Of a stretch of 64,000 bases of DNA, positions 17,403 through 26,064 are shown piece after piece. The stretch lies in NCBI GenBank assembly GCA_032595675.1, contig JAVQMD010000002.1:682001-746000 (forward strand), given 5' to 3'. Source of the DNA: Candidatus Electrothrix rattekaaiensis (GTDB taxonomy: Bacteria > Desulfobacterota > Desulfobulbia > Desulfobulbales > Desulfobulbaceae). Below the pieces are notes generated by a model, which had not been told where the DNA came from, searched no databases, and saw only the letters and a program-made list of their open reading frames with translations. Every line of letters starts with the position of its first letter. The stretch's first letter is position 1. Made by a program: the position numbers and the translations under genes.

Positions 17403-18587
17403 TCAGCCCGTCCAGTGCGATGAGTCCTCTCTCTCGTCCTTGTTTCCCTGCAATTCCGGAAAAGGCCTTATTGAATCCGCGTGGACACTCCGTAATAATT
17501 CTTCAGGGTGATAGAGAAAATCTTCCTCCAGGGTATCTGCAAAAAATTCGTTTTTAAAGCGGGTGATTAGATTGAGATGGCCCCAGCGGGTCAGATAATA
17601 GACAACCAGACTGGGCAATCGGGTATAAATATTTTCTTCCGGTGCAGGATCAACAAAGCTTGATTGCGCCAGTTTTTCGTCAGACAAGACCTGGGACAGG
17701 TAAAAATCTTTAAGAAACATATATTCTGGAGGCAGACGGGCGGCAATGCCGAACCAATTGAGAAAACCGGCAAGCCGTTCTAAAAAAAATTTCCCGATTC
17801 TCACAAAAGGATAGGGTATATATATTTCTCTTGGTTTTTTCAACTCAAGATAGGCCCTGATCGTCAAAATGAGATCATCAAGTGCCACCGGCTCCTTATC
17901 GACAAAATGATAAGTCTGTCGGGAGAACTCCTCTCGATGTGTCAGGATATGATGAACAAGATAAGGGAGTTTATTGGCATTACTGTATGAATGCCTGACA
18001 TCTCTCTTGGTGAAGAGAAAGGGCATGGATTCGTCGGCAACAGTAAAGAGCAGACGATGGAAGCCCTGGATTTTATGATCGTGCTCACCGTAAACAATAG
18101 CAACCCGAATAATCGTGTAATCAAGCCCCTGGGTTTCTCCCATATATTCCAATGTGGTTTCTGCCATGAGTTTGGATTTGGCATAATTCGTCATATTGGA
18201 TTTCAGGCACAGCCGGTCTTCTTCAGTAAGATTTTTCCCATGCGGCAGAACAGCAGCAGAACTCAGGTGGATGTAGGAAATATTTAGTGCGGTACAGGCC
18301 CGAGCTATGTTCACACTGCCGAGATAATTGGTTTCAAAGGCCAACTGGGCATCTGAGTCCAAGGAAGCCATAGCGGCATTAATAACAAAGTCCGGTTGCA
18401 CCCGTTGCAGGTAAGCGACAATGTCCTGTGAGTTCCTGATAGAGAGTTTTTTGGAGCTCGGAGCCCGGATATCAAACTCGTCCGGGGTTTTGGTCTTAAA
18501 ATAATGGGCAAGGGTACCGCCGATCAAGCCGGACCCGCCGATAAGCACGCCGAGATGACGTTGTTTTTTCTGTGATTCCTGCGTCAT
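17403..18587 (-). CDS. NAD-dependent epimerase/dehydratase (extended SDR)
   Basis: 394 residues with a Rossmann start LIGGSGLIGGTLAHYF (glycine motif about 16-25), D and NAAMASL strands, and the YAKSK catalytic motif (about 154-158) with a conserved upstream Ser (HLSSAAVLPHG). Such enzymes act on nucleotide sugars or related alcohols; the substrate cannot be told from sequence. The C-terminal ~130 residues are longer than in a minimal SDR. GAGG lies upstream of the ATG. A divergent acyltransferase gene starts 160 bases away, so both may serve cell-surface polysaccharide modification (inference). Confidence 0.85.
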   Translation of the reverse strand: MTQESQKKQRHLGVLIGGSGLIGGTLAHYFKTKTPDEFDIRAPSSKKLSIRNSQDIVAYLQRVQPDFVINAAMASLDSDAQLAFETNYLGSVNIARACTALNISYIHLSSAAVLPHGKNLTEEDRLCLKSNMTNYAKSKLMAETTLEYMGETQGLDYTIIRVAIVYGEHDHKIQGFHRLLFTVADESMPFLFTKRDVRHSYSNANKLPYLVHHILTHREEFSRQTYHFVDKEPVALDDLILTIRAYLELKKPREIYIPYPFVRIGKFFLERLAGFLNWFGIAARLPPEYMFLKDFYLSQVLSDEKLAQSSFVDPAPEENIYTRLPSLVVYYLTRWGHLNLITRFKNEFFADTLEEDFLYHPEELLRSVHADSIRPFPELQGNKDEREDSSHWTG

Positions 18588-18747
18588 TTCGCCTCATGTT
18601 GAATGTAGATGGTTTGAGTGCGCACAATATCCCAATTTTACAACATGTATCCTATATAGCATATATAACCGCAAAAATCATCTTTTTTCCAGAACATAAC
18701 TGTGCAGTTTCATTGACGGGCAGGGAGTAATCGGCTATGCTTTCCGG

Positions 18748-20700
18748 TTGTTAAAATTTGGCCTGCTCGAATTTAAGGACAAAATCGACACTTCTGAAGC
18801 TGTAAACATGGTGAAAGCTCGGTGTTGTGATCGAGATGGCATCGTTTGTTTTTTTGGTGCTCAGAATGAAAATAAAAATTTAAAAGGATATCTCTTGCTC
18901 AACCATATAACAATTATGAGATCAGTTGCAGTAGCAATTGTGCTTATATTTCATTTTAACAATAAACTTTTAATATCAGGACACATTGGAGTTGATATCT
19001 TTTTCGTTATATCAGGATACCTTATATCTTTAATATCTTTAAAAAGAATAAATGGAGTTCAAAGCTTAAAAAAATTCTATATAAAAAGAATAATGAGAAT
19101 ATACCCAGCGCTTCTCTTTGTTGCGTTAACAGTAATATTTTCTCTTTCACTCATTGAATACCTTGAAGTAGAAACATTACAAATGTTTAGAGATACTATA
19201 GCCTTCACCTCAAACTTTAAAGCAGAAAAAATCAACTTAGATTATTTCGGAGACAATAAAAATAATTACTTACTTCATTTTTGGAGCATTGCAATAGAGC
19301 TTCAGTTTTATATATTTTTTCCATTGTTAATATTAAGCAATAAAATCAAAAAATATATTCTTCCTGTTACTATAGGATTAGTAGCTCTTTCCACACTAAC
19401 ACTTTCATTACATTTAAGTTATTATCACTCATTAGGACGAATACTGGCATTTAGCACTGGAGCCTTAGCTTACCTCTTAAGTGGTAAAGTAAAATCAAAT
19501 AACTCTATATTTTTCATATCATTATTATCTCTTGTAATATTGAGCTCTGTTGATATGGACATAACAACATATCCAAATTATCACAATATTACAGTCGTAT
19601 CTTTAACCATGATAGCACTTCTTTTTGGTGACATAGGCACTGAAAAAAGATATAAACCATTTATACTTATAGGCTTGATATCATATTCAATTTACCTGTG
19701 GCACTATCCATTATTTTTATTTTTTCATCATTGTGGCACGGAATCCAATATTCTCAATATCAGTATCTTAATAACTACTGTATTGGCATTATCATTCTTT
19801 TCATACTATGCAATAGAGAGAAAATTCGCGCCAAAAGACTATGGGAACTATACAATATTATTAATAATATTTCCTTTGATATTTTCACTACTCATTGTAT
19901 ATTACAAGAAGAATCGAACAATTAATATTCCAATTATCAATTCATTTTATGCAAAAATGACCCTAAACCCTTTGTTATATTATTCAGATATGGCAAACTT
20001 AAATGTTAGTAACAAGTACAAAGGGTGCTTAAATCGGAAAGGAGAACTGTTAACAAACTGTTCCAGTACAGAAACAAATAACAAGACGAGAACTGCTTTA
20101 GTACTCGGCAATTCCTTTGTTCGTAGTGGCGGGCTTATTTTTCTCGATCAAATCACCGCTCGCTACAATGTAAGATCTTCTTTTTACTACGTTTTCGGAG
20201 ACAGAATAAAAACTGACAAGCTCTATCAAAGCATTATAGAAGAAAAGTATCATTATTTAATATTATATTATCCATGGCTGGGTGCAAACAGAGATAATCT
20301 TATCGAAGAATATAAAGAACTTTCCGAGCATACCCAAATTATTTTTGTAAAAGGAGCCAAATATAACAATACAATCGATAAAAAACAAATCTTTAGGTTT
20401 AATAATCTTTTTATCGATGACAAGGAGAATGCATTTAAATGCGTAGTTCAAAAACCATATACTACAGACAAAGGATATGCAGTCATTGATAGTGTCCTCA
20501 AAGAGTTAAACGCTAAAAGCATAAACATTTATGAACTTCAAAAAAATAACAATGGTGACTATATATGTTCCCATGACAACATTGCTTTATTTCTTGATAC
20601 GTTTCATATAAATAACTATGCAGGAGAATTTTTTGCACAACGATTTATCAAGGCTGATTTGGGACGAGATATTTTCAGCAATCCGGTAGATCTTTTGTAA
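18748..20700 (+). CDS. Acyltransferase 3 (OafA/YrhL-type) with C-terminal SGNH-like domain
   Basis: The 650-codon frame starts at TTG; the true start is unclear because the family normally begins near the segment ITIMRSVAVAIVLIFHF (about residue 56), so ATG at 18808 or 18916 are alternatives. The first ~390 residues hold about ten membrane segments with GVDIFFVISGYLIS (about 76-89), RIYPALLFVA and the HFWSIAIELQFYIFFPLLI motif. The last ~240 residues form a soluble SGNH-hydrolase-like part (ALVLGNSFVRSGG carries the GxS block). Such enzymes O-acetylate lipopolysaccharide or exopolysaccharide. Codon use is much more A+T-rich than in flanking genes, indicating recent transfer. Confidence 0.85.
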   Translation: MLKFGLLEFKDKIDTSEAVNMVKARCCDRDGIVCFFGAQNENKNLKGYLLLNHITIMRSVAVAIVLIFHFNNKLLISGHIGVDIFFVISGYLISLISLKRINGVQSLKKFYIKRIMRIYPALLFVALTVIFSLSLIEYLEVETLQMFRDTIAFTSNFKAEKINLDYFGDNKNNYLLHFWSIAIELQFYIFFPLLILSNKIKKYILPVTIGLVALSTLTLSLHLSYYHSLGRILAFSTGALAYLLSGKVKSNNSIFFISLLSLVILSSVDMDITTYPNYHNITVVSLTMIALLFGDIGTEKRYKPFILIGLISYSIYLWHYPLFLFFHHCGTESNILNISILITTVLALSFFSYYAIERKFAPKDYGNYTILLIIFPLIFSLLIVYYKKNRTINIPIINSFYAKMTLNPLLYYSDMANLNVSNKYKGCLNRKGELLTNCSSTETNNKTRTALVLGNSFVRSGGLIFLDQITARYNVRSSFYYVFGDRIKTDKLYQSIIEEKYHYLILYYPWLGANRDNLIEEYKELSEHTQIIFVKGAKYNNTIDKKQIFRFNNLFIDDKENAFKCVVQKPYTTDKGYAVIDSVLKELNAKSINIYELQKNNNGDYICSHDNIALFLDTFHINNYAGEFFAQRFIKADLGRDIFSNPVDLL

Positions 20701-20806
20701 TTTTTGGTGCGGAGACCGGCACCTACATATTTTCTGATCGCAGAATTACACTGCGTAACCCGCGAACAAACAAAACCTTTTAGTATATACAACCATCGGA
20801 GGAATA

Positions 20807-22021
20807 ATGAGTAAAATTCAAGTAAAAAACCCCATCGTAGAGCTCGACGGCGACGAGATGACCCGAATCATCTGGGCTTTTATCAAAGAAAAACTGATTC
20901 TGCCCTATCTGGACGTTGACCTGAAATACTATGATCTCTCTGTGCAGAAGCGCGACGAGACCGACGACCAGATCACCGTGGATGCGGCTGAGGCCATTAA
21001 AAAATATCGCGTTGGCGTAAAATGCGCCACCATCACCCCGGACGAGGGCAGGGTCGAAGAGTTCGACCTCAAAGAAATGTGGAAATCGCCCAACGGCACC
21101 ATCCGCAATATCATCGGTGGCACCGTGTTCCGCCAACCGATCATCTGTAATAATATTCCCCGTCTTGTGCCGGGCTGGACCAAGCCCATTGTCATTGGTC
21201 GTCATGCCTTTGGTGATCAGTACCGGGCCACGGATTTTCTGGTTCCCGGACCAGGAAAACTGACCATGAAATTTGAGCCTGCCGACGGCGGTGAAGCGCA
21301 GGAGTACGAGATCTTTGATTTTCCGTCTTCCGGCTGCGCTATGGGTATGTACAACCTGGACGACTCCATCCGGGGCTTTGCCCGTTCCTGCATGAACTAC
21401 GGCCTCAACCTGGGCTGGCCCGTGTACCTGTCCACCAAGAACACCATCATGAAGAAGTACGACGGTCGTTTTAAGGATCTGTTCCAGGAGGTTTTTGAGG
21501 CTGAGTTTGCTGAGCGTTTTGCCGAAGCAGGCATCACCTACGAGCATCGCCTGATCGACGACATGGTCGCTGCGGCCATGAAATGGGAAGGCGGCTTTGT
21601 CTGGGCCTGTAAAAACTACGACGGTGATGTCCAATCCGACACGGTTGCGCAGGGCTTTGGTTCTTTAGGTCTGATGACCTCAGTGCTTATGACCGAAGAC
21701 GGTCAAACCGTGGAGGCTGAGGCCGCCCACGGCACCGTGACCCGCCATTATCGGGAGCATCAAAAGGGTAATGCCACCTCCACCAACCCCATTGCCTCCA
21801 TCTTTGCCTGGACCCAAGGGCTGAACTATCGCGGTGTCTTTGACAACACCCCGGATGTGGTCAAGTTTGCTGAGACCCTGGAAAAAGTCTGTGTGGAGAC
21901 TGTGGAATCCGGCTTCATGACCAAGGACTTAGCACTGTTGGTGGGTGGAGATCAGGGCTGGCTGACCACAGAGGAGTTCCTGGCAAAACTGGACGAAAAC
22001 CTTCAGGCCGCTATGGCTTAA
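20807..22021 (+). CDS. icd: NADP-dependent isocitrate dehydrogenase, eukaryote-like type
   Basis: 404 residues with GGAGGAAT upstream of the ATG. The sequence [20 protein letters not shown], then [20 protein letters not shown] and [20 protein letters not shown], is that of the homodimeric subfamily related to mitochondrial/cytosolic IDH rather than the E. coli Icd type. Further sites: [20 protein letters not shown] (metal-binding Asp) and the NADP-binding [17 protein letters not shown] (about 305-321). It oxidatively decarboxylates isocitrate to 2-oxoglutarate, or works reductively in CO2-fixing relatives. It looks complete. Confidence 0.95.
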   Translation: MSKIQVKNPIVELDGDEMTRIIWAFIKEKLILPYLDVDLKYYDLSVQKRDETDDQITVDAAEAIKKYRVGVKCATITPDEGRVEEFDLKEMWKSPNGTIRNIIGGTVFRQPIICNNIPRLVPGWTKPIVIGRHAFGDQYRATDFLVPGPGKLTMKFEPADGGEAQEYEIFDFPSSGCAMGMYNLDDSIRGFARSCMNYGLNLGWPVYLSTKNTIMKKYDGRFKDLFQEVFEAEFAERFAEAGITYEHRLIDDMVAAAMKWEGGFVWACKNYDGDVQSDTVAQGFGSLGLMTSVLMTEDGQTVEAEAAHGTVTRHYREHQKGNATSTNPIASIFAWTQGLNYRGVFDNTPDVVKFAETLEKVCVETVESGFMTKDLALLVGGDQGWLTTEEFLAKLDENLQAAMA

Positions 22022-22068
22022 TTCTCTCAGGAGCGAGACAACCCGTCAACCGCTCCCTCATAGATCCT

Positions 22069-22827
22069 ATGTCCTTCCTCCACGAAGGCATACAGGCTCT
22101 GCAAGAGCTGCTCTTTCCGGCCCGCTGCCTGGGTTGCACAGAGCAGCTCTCTTCTTCCAGCCCTCCCTTGCTCTGTCCAAATTGCCATCATGGTACCAGT
22201 GAAATTTCTCCACCTTTCTGCACCTGCTGCGGTAGGCCTCTGCCGTCTGGTGATAACCATCTCTGCCTCAGCTGCCTTGACCACCCCCTGCTCCTGACCA
22301 AGGCCCGCTCAAGCTTTCTCTACCAGGAACCGATAAGCACCTTGGTGCGCCAACTCAAATTCAACGGTAATCTCAACGGTCTTGCCACCCTTGCTGTCTT
22401 AGCAAAAAAAACAGCAGCCTTTGCAGATCTCAACACACCTGATCTTATTCTGCCTGTTCCTCTCCATATCCAACGTTTACGGGAGCGAGGTTTTAATCAA
22501 TCCCTGCTCTTGGCCAGAGCCTGCTTTCCTCAATGGCGAGAAAAAATCCGTTTTGATCTGCTGCAACGTCAACGGGCAACGATCCCCCAAACCCGACTCA
22601 ATGGCAAGGCCCGACGTAGCAACCTGCATAATGCCTTTTGCATCAAAAAATCCGCTGAGATTTCAGGAAAAAGCATTCTCTTGGTGGATGATGTCTTTAC
22701 CACCGGCTCAACTTTGCATGAATGTGCCAAGGTGTTATTGAAGGCAGGGGCAAAAGAGGTGGAGACGTTTACTGTGGCGAGAAGCGGGAGCACTGGCACA
22801 GGTGGACTATCCGTATCGCGCCGATAA
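22069..22827 (+). CDS. comF: ComF-family phosphoribosyltransferase-like protein
   Basis: 252 residues. N-terminal zinc-ribbon cysteines (FPARCLGCTEQ, LCPNCHHG, FCTCCGRPL, CLSCLDH) are followed by a phosphoribosyltransferase fold: LILPVPLHIQRLRERGFNQS (about 125-144) and the PRPP loop ILLVDDVFTTGSTLHECAKV (about 204-223). In transformable bacteria ComF acts with the ComFA helicase in DNA uptake; elsewhere its role is unsettled. It starts 47 bases after icd on the same strand and is intact. Confidence 0.9.
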   Translation: MSFLHEGIQALQELLFPARCLGCTEQLSSSSPPLLCPNCHHGTSEISPPFCTCCGRPLPSGDNHLCLSCLDHPLLLTKARSSFLYQEPISTLVRQLKFNGNLNGLATLAVLAKKTAAFADLNTPDLILPVPLHIQRLRERGFNQSLLLARACFPQWREKIRFDLLQRQRATIPQTRLNGKARRSNLHNAFCIKKSAEISGKSILLVDDVFTTGSTLHECAKVLLKAGAKEVETFTVARSGSTGTGGLSVSRR

Positions 22828-23127
22828 AATACAAAAAGAGCCGCTATGGCGGGATGAGGATTCCTGAAAAGATGCTGGGGTGCAGAAGGGTCAACTTTCT
22901 GTATTGTCTCTACTTTTTTCTATGATGGTGGATTGCAGCAAGGGGCGACCGGTTTTCGGGGGCATAAAAAAAGGGCGATCACAAGGATCGCCCGTACATC
23001 ATAAGAGCCTGTTTAAAAACTTTTTGAAGCTTTATTTTTGACCCACATTCGGGCTTGGTTCTAAGTTCGGCCAATTTGGGTGAAGTAAATTTGTTCAGCC
23101 GCTTCTTATTCTGACTTCCTCAAAATT
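22828..23127. other. Intergenic region after comF
   Basis: About 300 bases without a convincing gene. It contains one REP-like/terminator palindrome (22967-22997) and then an A+T-rich stretch with GCCTGTTTAAAAAC-type sequence around 23008-23030 leading to decayed antitoxin DNA. Nothing else recognised. Confidence 0.5.
22967..22997 (-). terminator. REP-like palindrome that can act as a minus-strand terminator
   Basis: On the minus strand, GTACGGGCGATC-CTTGT-GATCGCCC is followed by seven T, a strong rho-independent terminator shape. It also fits the window-wide REP-like consensus (GTAGGGG...GTG...GCCC) with one change (GTACGGG), so it may be a repeat element reused as a terminator. On the plus strand it has no T run, so it is only a hairpin after comF. 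Confidence 0.6.
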
Positions 23128-23285
23128 TTATTTACCACCATTAACCTCAATGCGGATCGTCTTGCCGAACGCCTGCGCATGGTTTTCAATCCGGGAGACA
23201 GCGGTTTTCTTGGTATGCAGCTTTTCCGCCACCTGCTCCTGTGTCATCCCATCCCGGCTTCTTTCCTTGCCGCCTTCTTGAGCAT
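23128..23285 (-). pseudogene. Decayed Xre/HigA-type antitoxin gene
   Basis: From the ATG at 23285 the first frame reads MLKKAARKEAG, then a frameshift is needed to reach MTQEQVAEKLHTKKTAVSRI, a typical Xre helix-turn-helix. After SRIENHAQ the usual segment between helices 4 and 5 (about a dozen residues) is missing and the family C-terminus (FGKTIRIEV) follows directly. The gene therefore carries one frameshift and one small internal deletion. No toxin gene is recognisable next to it. Confidence 0.65.
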
Positions 23286-23500
23286 GGCCCCTATTTTGAA
23301 CAGCGCAAGGAATGATCAGAGCAGGCAGGGCGGTATTTCTGTTTTTAAAGGGGAATTCAGCAGGTTGTTTTTTTCGCTGCGCCCTGCCTTCTCTTCTTGC
23401 CAAGAACAAAAAAAGTGATTACTCTTGAAGAATCGTACAGGAAACAAATGGAACATTTTTTGATCACCAGCGGAATATGGCCTGAGCAATACACTGAGCA

Positions 23501-23950
23501 ATGAAGATTGTCTGCAAAAATAAAAAGGCATTTCATGATTATCATATCGATAAAACCATGGAAGCTGGGATGGTCTTAACCGGACCAGAGGTCAAGTCTT
23601 TAAGAGGGGGCCGGGCCAATATTAAAGACGGTTATGCCCAGCTTAAAAACGGTGAAGTATTTTTGTATAATATTCATATTTCACCCTATGCCTTTGCCGT
23701 CCATTCTGCCACAGATCCTCTGCGGGTACGCAAGTTACTGCTGCACAAGCGAGAAGTGCGAAAACTGATCGGCAAGCTGAATGAAAAAGGAGTTGCGCTT
23801 ATTCCGCTCAAGATATACTTTATAGATAATGGAAAGGCCAAAATAGAACTTGGCTTGGCCCGAGGAAAAAAGCTCTATGACAAGCGGGCCGCCTTAAAAG
23901 AGAAGCAATCAAACCGTGATGTTCAACGATCATTGCGGCAGCAAGACTAG
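23501..23950 (+). CDS. smpB: SsrA-binding protein SmpB
   Basis: 149 residues with the SmpB fold segments [59 protein letters not shown] and the [19 protein letters not shown] tail that enters the ribosomal mRNA channel. It binds the tRNA-like end of tmRNA and drives trans-translation rescue of stalled ribosomes. Its RNA partner lies directly downstream (45 bases), so the whole rescue system is encoded together. Confidence 0.97.
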   Translation: MKIVCKNKKAFHDYHIDKTMEAGMVLTGPEVKSLRGGRANIKDGYAQLKNGEVFLYNIHISPYAFAVHSATDPLRVRKLLLHKREVRKLIGKLNEKGVALIPLKIYFIDNGKAKIELGLARGKKLYDKRAALKEKQSNRDVQRSLRQQD

Positions 23951-23995
23951 TATAATTTCCATCCCTCCCCTTGGGAGAGGGATAACAAAACATAT

Positions 23996-24356
23996 GGGGG
24001 TGAAACGGATTCGACGGGGATATGAAAGCTCAACGTTGCATGCCGAGTGTTCTGTCAGCTCGTAAACTTGATGGAAAATTAATATAATCGCAGACGATTA
24101 TAATTTCGCAGTAGCAGCGTAAGCTGCTTTGCCGCTTTCCCGGTCCGCGCCCGTAAGGCCGGAGTAAAGCGTCGACTCTTCGGGCTGGTCTAACCGATGT
24201 GCCTCTCATTGGAAAGACGAGAATCTAACAGGCTGGTATTCAGCAATCCACCGTTCCGGGTGAGAGCTGAATACGAGATTTTTACTCGGAACTAAGCATG
24301 TAGATACGTGAGGGGAGTATTTTCGGACCCGGGTTCAACTCCCGGCACCTCCACCA
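23996..24356 (+). ncRNA. ssrA: Transfer-messenger RNA (tmRNA)
   Basis: The 5' end GGGGGTGAAACGGATTCGAC pairs through GGGGGTG with CACCTCC just before the encoded CCA (ACCA at 24353-24356). The T arm GGGTTCAACTCCC is at 24331-24343. The tag reading frame at 24090-24122 encodes ADDYNFAVAA followed by TAA; the hydrophobic AVAA end is the usual proteolysis signal. Length is 361 bases, single-piece form. smpB lies immediately upstream and a terminator immediately downstream. Confidence 0.97.
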
Positions 24357-24390
24357 TTAGCAAGTCCAAAGAAAACCAAGAAAGCCCATA

Positions 24391-24426
24391 AGCCCGCAAC
24401 CTGACAAGGTTTGCGGGCTTTTTTCT
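24391..24426 (+). terminator. Rho-independent terminator of ssrA
   Basis: AGCCCGCAACC - TGACAA - GGTTTGCGGGCT, followed by TTTTT, 35 bases after the tmRNA CCA end. Strong stem plus T run. Confidence 0.9.
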
Positions 24427-24459
24427 GGAAACACCTTCTTTTTCACCCGAGCTGCCGGA

Positions 24460-24768
24460 CTATCCGGCAAACTGCCGGATGCGGATATCACCTGCGGGCA
24501 TGTGGGCGATGATCTCCAGTTCACCGCCGAGCGCATTGACAATCTTGCGCAAGGTACTGATCTGCATATCATCCTGCGATTCCAATTTCGACAACTATGG
24601 TTGTCTGATACCAAGAACTTCAGCAACCTGCTCCTGTGTAAAGCCGGCTTCCCTGCGGATCTCGCTGATCAGCATTTCAGCTATCATTTCACGAGCCTTG
24701 AGTGTCGCACGCCTGCGGGCTTCCGGTGTCATGCCTTTGCGCAATTTTTGAATCGATGTGTGTGCCAT
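24460..24768 (-). pseudogene. Xre-family antitoxin (HigA-like) with an in-frame TAG
   Basis: The frame from the ATG at 24768 reads MAHTSIQKLRKGMTPEARRR, then IRREAGFTQEQVAEVLGIRQP, a TAG at codon 58 (24595-24597), then LSKLESQDDMQISTLRKIVN and ALGGELEIIAHMPAGDIRI to the stop at 24460. The expected residue at the TAG is Ser (RQPSLSKLE), so a TCG-to-TAG change explains the lesion. The rest is a complete 102-codon antitoxin of the HTH-with-C-terminal-strand type. Its start codon overlaps the stop of the toxin gene (TGATG). Confidence 0.8.
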
Positions 24769-25128
24769 CAGAGTAATCCCTCCCTGCGGAGTTCTTCCAA
24801 GTAGTTATTATATAGCCGTTCGGCCAGAGGAATCATGCGTTCGTAAAACCTCTTGTCACCTGTCTTGTCGCCGCCTATCAGCAGAATCGCTGTCCGGCGC
24901 GGATCAAAGGCAAAAAAGGTTCTCAGAGGTCGCCCCTGGCATTGGGTACGTAGTTCCTTCATATTGGTATGCCTTTGTACCTTGAATCGTATCGCAATGC
25001 GGACGACCGAGGCTGGGACCGAATTCCTCCAGCAACTGAACGCTCGCATCCAGCTCAACCTGCTCATCCTCGGACAGGCTTTGCCACCACGTCCCGAATG
25101 CATCTGTGTATTCTACGCTCCAAGTCAT
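24768..25128 (-). pseudogene. RelE/HigB-like (Gp49/DUF891) toxin gene with a frameshift
   Basis: The first half from the ATG at 25128 reads MTWSVEYTDAFGTWWQSLSE and LEEFGPSLGRPHCDTIQG. The second half, in another frame, reads HTNMKELRTQCQGRPLRTFF, AFDPRRTAILLIGGDKTGDK and RFYERMIPLAERLYNNYLEE. Both halves belong to one Gp49-type toxin of about 118 residues, with a frameshift near 24960-24980. With the downstream antitoxin also interrupted, the whole module is dead, or both breaks are sequence errors. Confidence 0.8.
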
Positions 25129-25328
25129 GCGATATATTATATACCCTCAAAGCTATATTTATCAAGAGTGCATCACCCTTCAGTAAAGCCTGCATCGAAA
25201 AGATGCACAGCGTCCCTTTGGGACGGATTATCCTCTCGCTGCACCGGGTAAGGAAGCGTTCCACATCCAACCTACCGGTCTGCTCAATCAATCGAGTCTG
25301 ACTCCATTGATCCGGGGCGGCGGCTGAT

Positions 25329-25560
25329 CTTTTAAAATCCAAGCCTCTCCTTTTTAAAGTAAGCCCTGACTTTTAAAAAGTTATGACCTTGTTTTAAAAA
25401 ATGAGGTCTCAACTTAAAAAAGAGAGACCTCTTCTTTTAAAATATAGTGCCCACCTTTTAAAATATGGCGTCCACTTTTTAAAGATGAGAGCTTACCTTT
25501 AAAAATATAGTGCCCACTTTTTAAAAGTAAGTCCCCTTTTTTAAAAAATAGGCCCGCATT
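25329..25560. repeat. Tandem array of ~11 degenerate 21-bp units centred on TTTTAAAA
   Basis: TTAA centres occur at 25332, 25354, 25373, 25394, 25414, 25437, 25458, 25479, 25499, 25521 and 25541, a mean spacing of 20.9 bases (range 19-23). The unit is roughly CTTTTAAAATATAGTGCCCAC. Near-identical units occur at 25434-25454 and 25497-25517. A 21-base period equals two helical turns, so the A/T tracts face the same side of the helix. On the minus strand part of the array codes heptapeptides such as GHYIFKG, GRHILKG and GHYILKE. Confidence 0.85.
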
Positions 25561-25677
25561 TTCTTTTACTGGCAGCTCGCTATGAAAAGGTATACAGCCG
25601 CTGTTTTCTTGCAGAGACATGCTGCAAAACAGTTCGGAGGCAATCCGAGATCTTTCATCGGGAGAATTTTTACGCAT
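25414..25677 (-). CDS. Possible short protein ending in Lys-Gly heptad repeats
   Basis: An 87-codon frame begins MRKNSPDERSRIASELFCSM, has a plausible N-terminal half and then runs into the 21-bp array, where it becomes LLLKSGHYIFKG-type heptads and stops when one repeat unit is 20 bases long. No good ribosome site is seen. It may be a real gene whose end was replaced by repeat expansion, or just an open frame through a 3n repeat. Function unknown. Confidence 0.3.
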   Translation of the reverse strand: MRKNSPDERSRIASELFCSMSLQENSGCIPFHSELPVKENAGLFFKKGDLLLKSGHYIFKGKLSSLKSGRHILKGGHYILKEEVSLF

Positions 25678-26064
25678 TCAATCGGAAGAGGCCGGGAAGG
25701 CATGAGGACACTGAAAACAAGAAGGCCCGACCGTGATACAGATCATGTCTGTAACAGGGGGGCGGGCACGATTAAGAAAATAATACACTAAGAGGTTGTT
25801 TTGTCAATACTTGAAATCCGAGCACCGGGTCGTTGGAATTGAGACGGTGAAGAAAAGAAAGCATGGGTGGTGTGTGCTCAGGGTAACCGGGTGGCTTTGC
25901 CCTAGCAAGTCGTTTTTGATGGTCTGTGTTGATTGTGGCCGGGTGGTGTTTGGGTGAATGAATCGGGCGGCTGCCGGTAGAGGTTGACCGGGTGGCGAAT
26001 CAGAGGTATTTTAATTTCAAAAATTAATAATTAGCATTTTTTAATCAATAGCCGAGAACGAAAA
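25678..26064. other. Intergenic stretch with recurring CCGGGTGG words
   Basis: No convincing gene. The word ACCGGGTGG or close variants recurs at about 25879, 25938, 25966 and 25987, separated by G/T-rich sequence. The last 50 bases are A+T-rich (TTTTAATTTCAAAAATTAAT) and probably hold the promoter of the following gene. Confidence 0.4.

Noticed and set aside
25329-25560. Possible CRISPR array
   Set aside because: Units are contiguous 21-mers with no unique spacers between constant repeats and no cas genes in the window; the same holds for 41801-42165.
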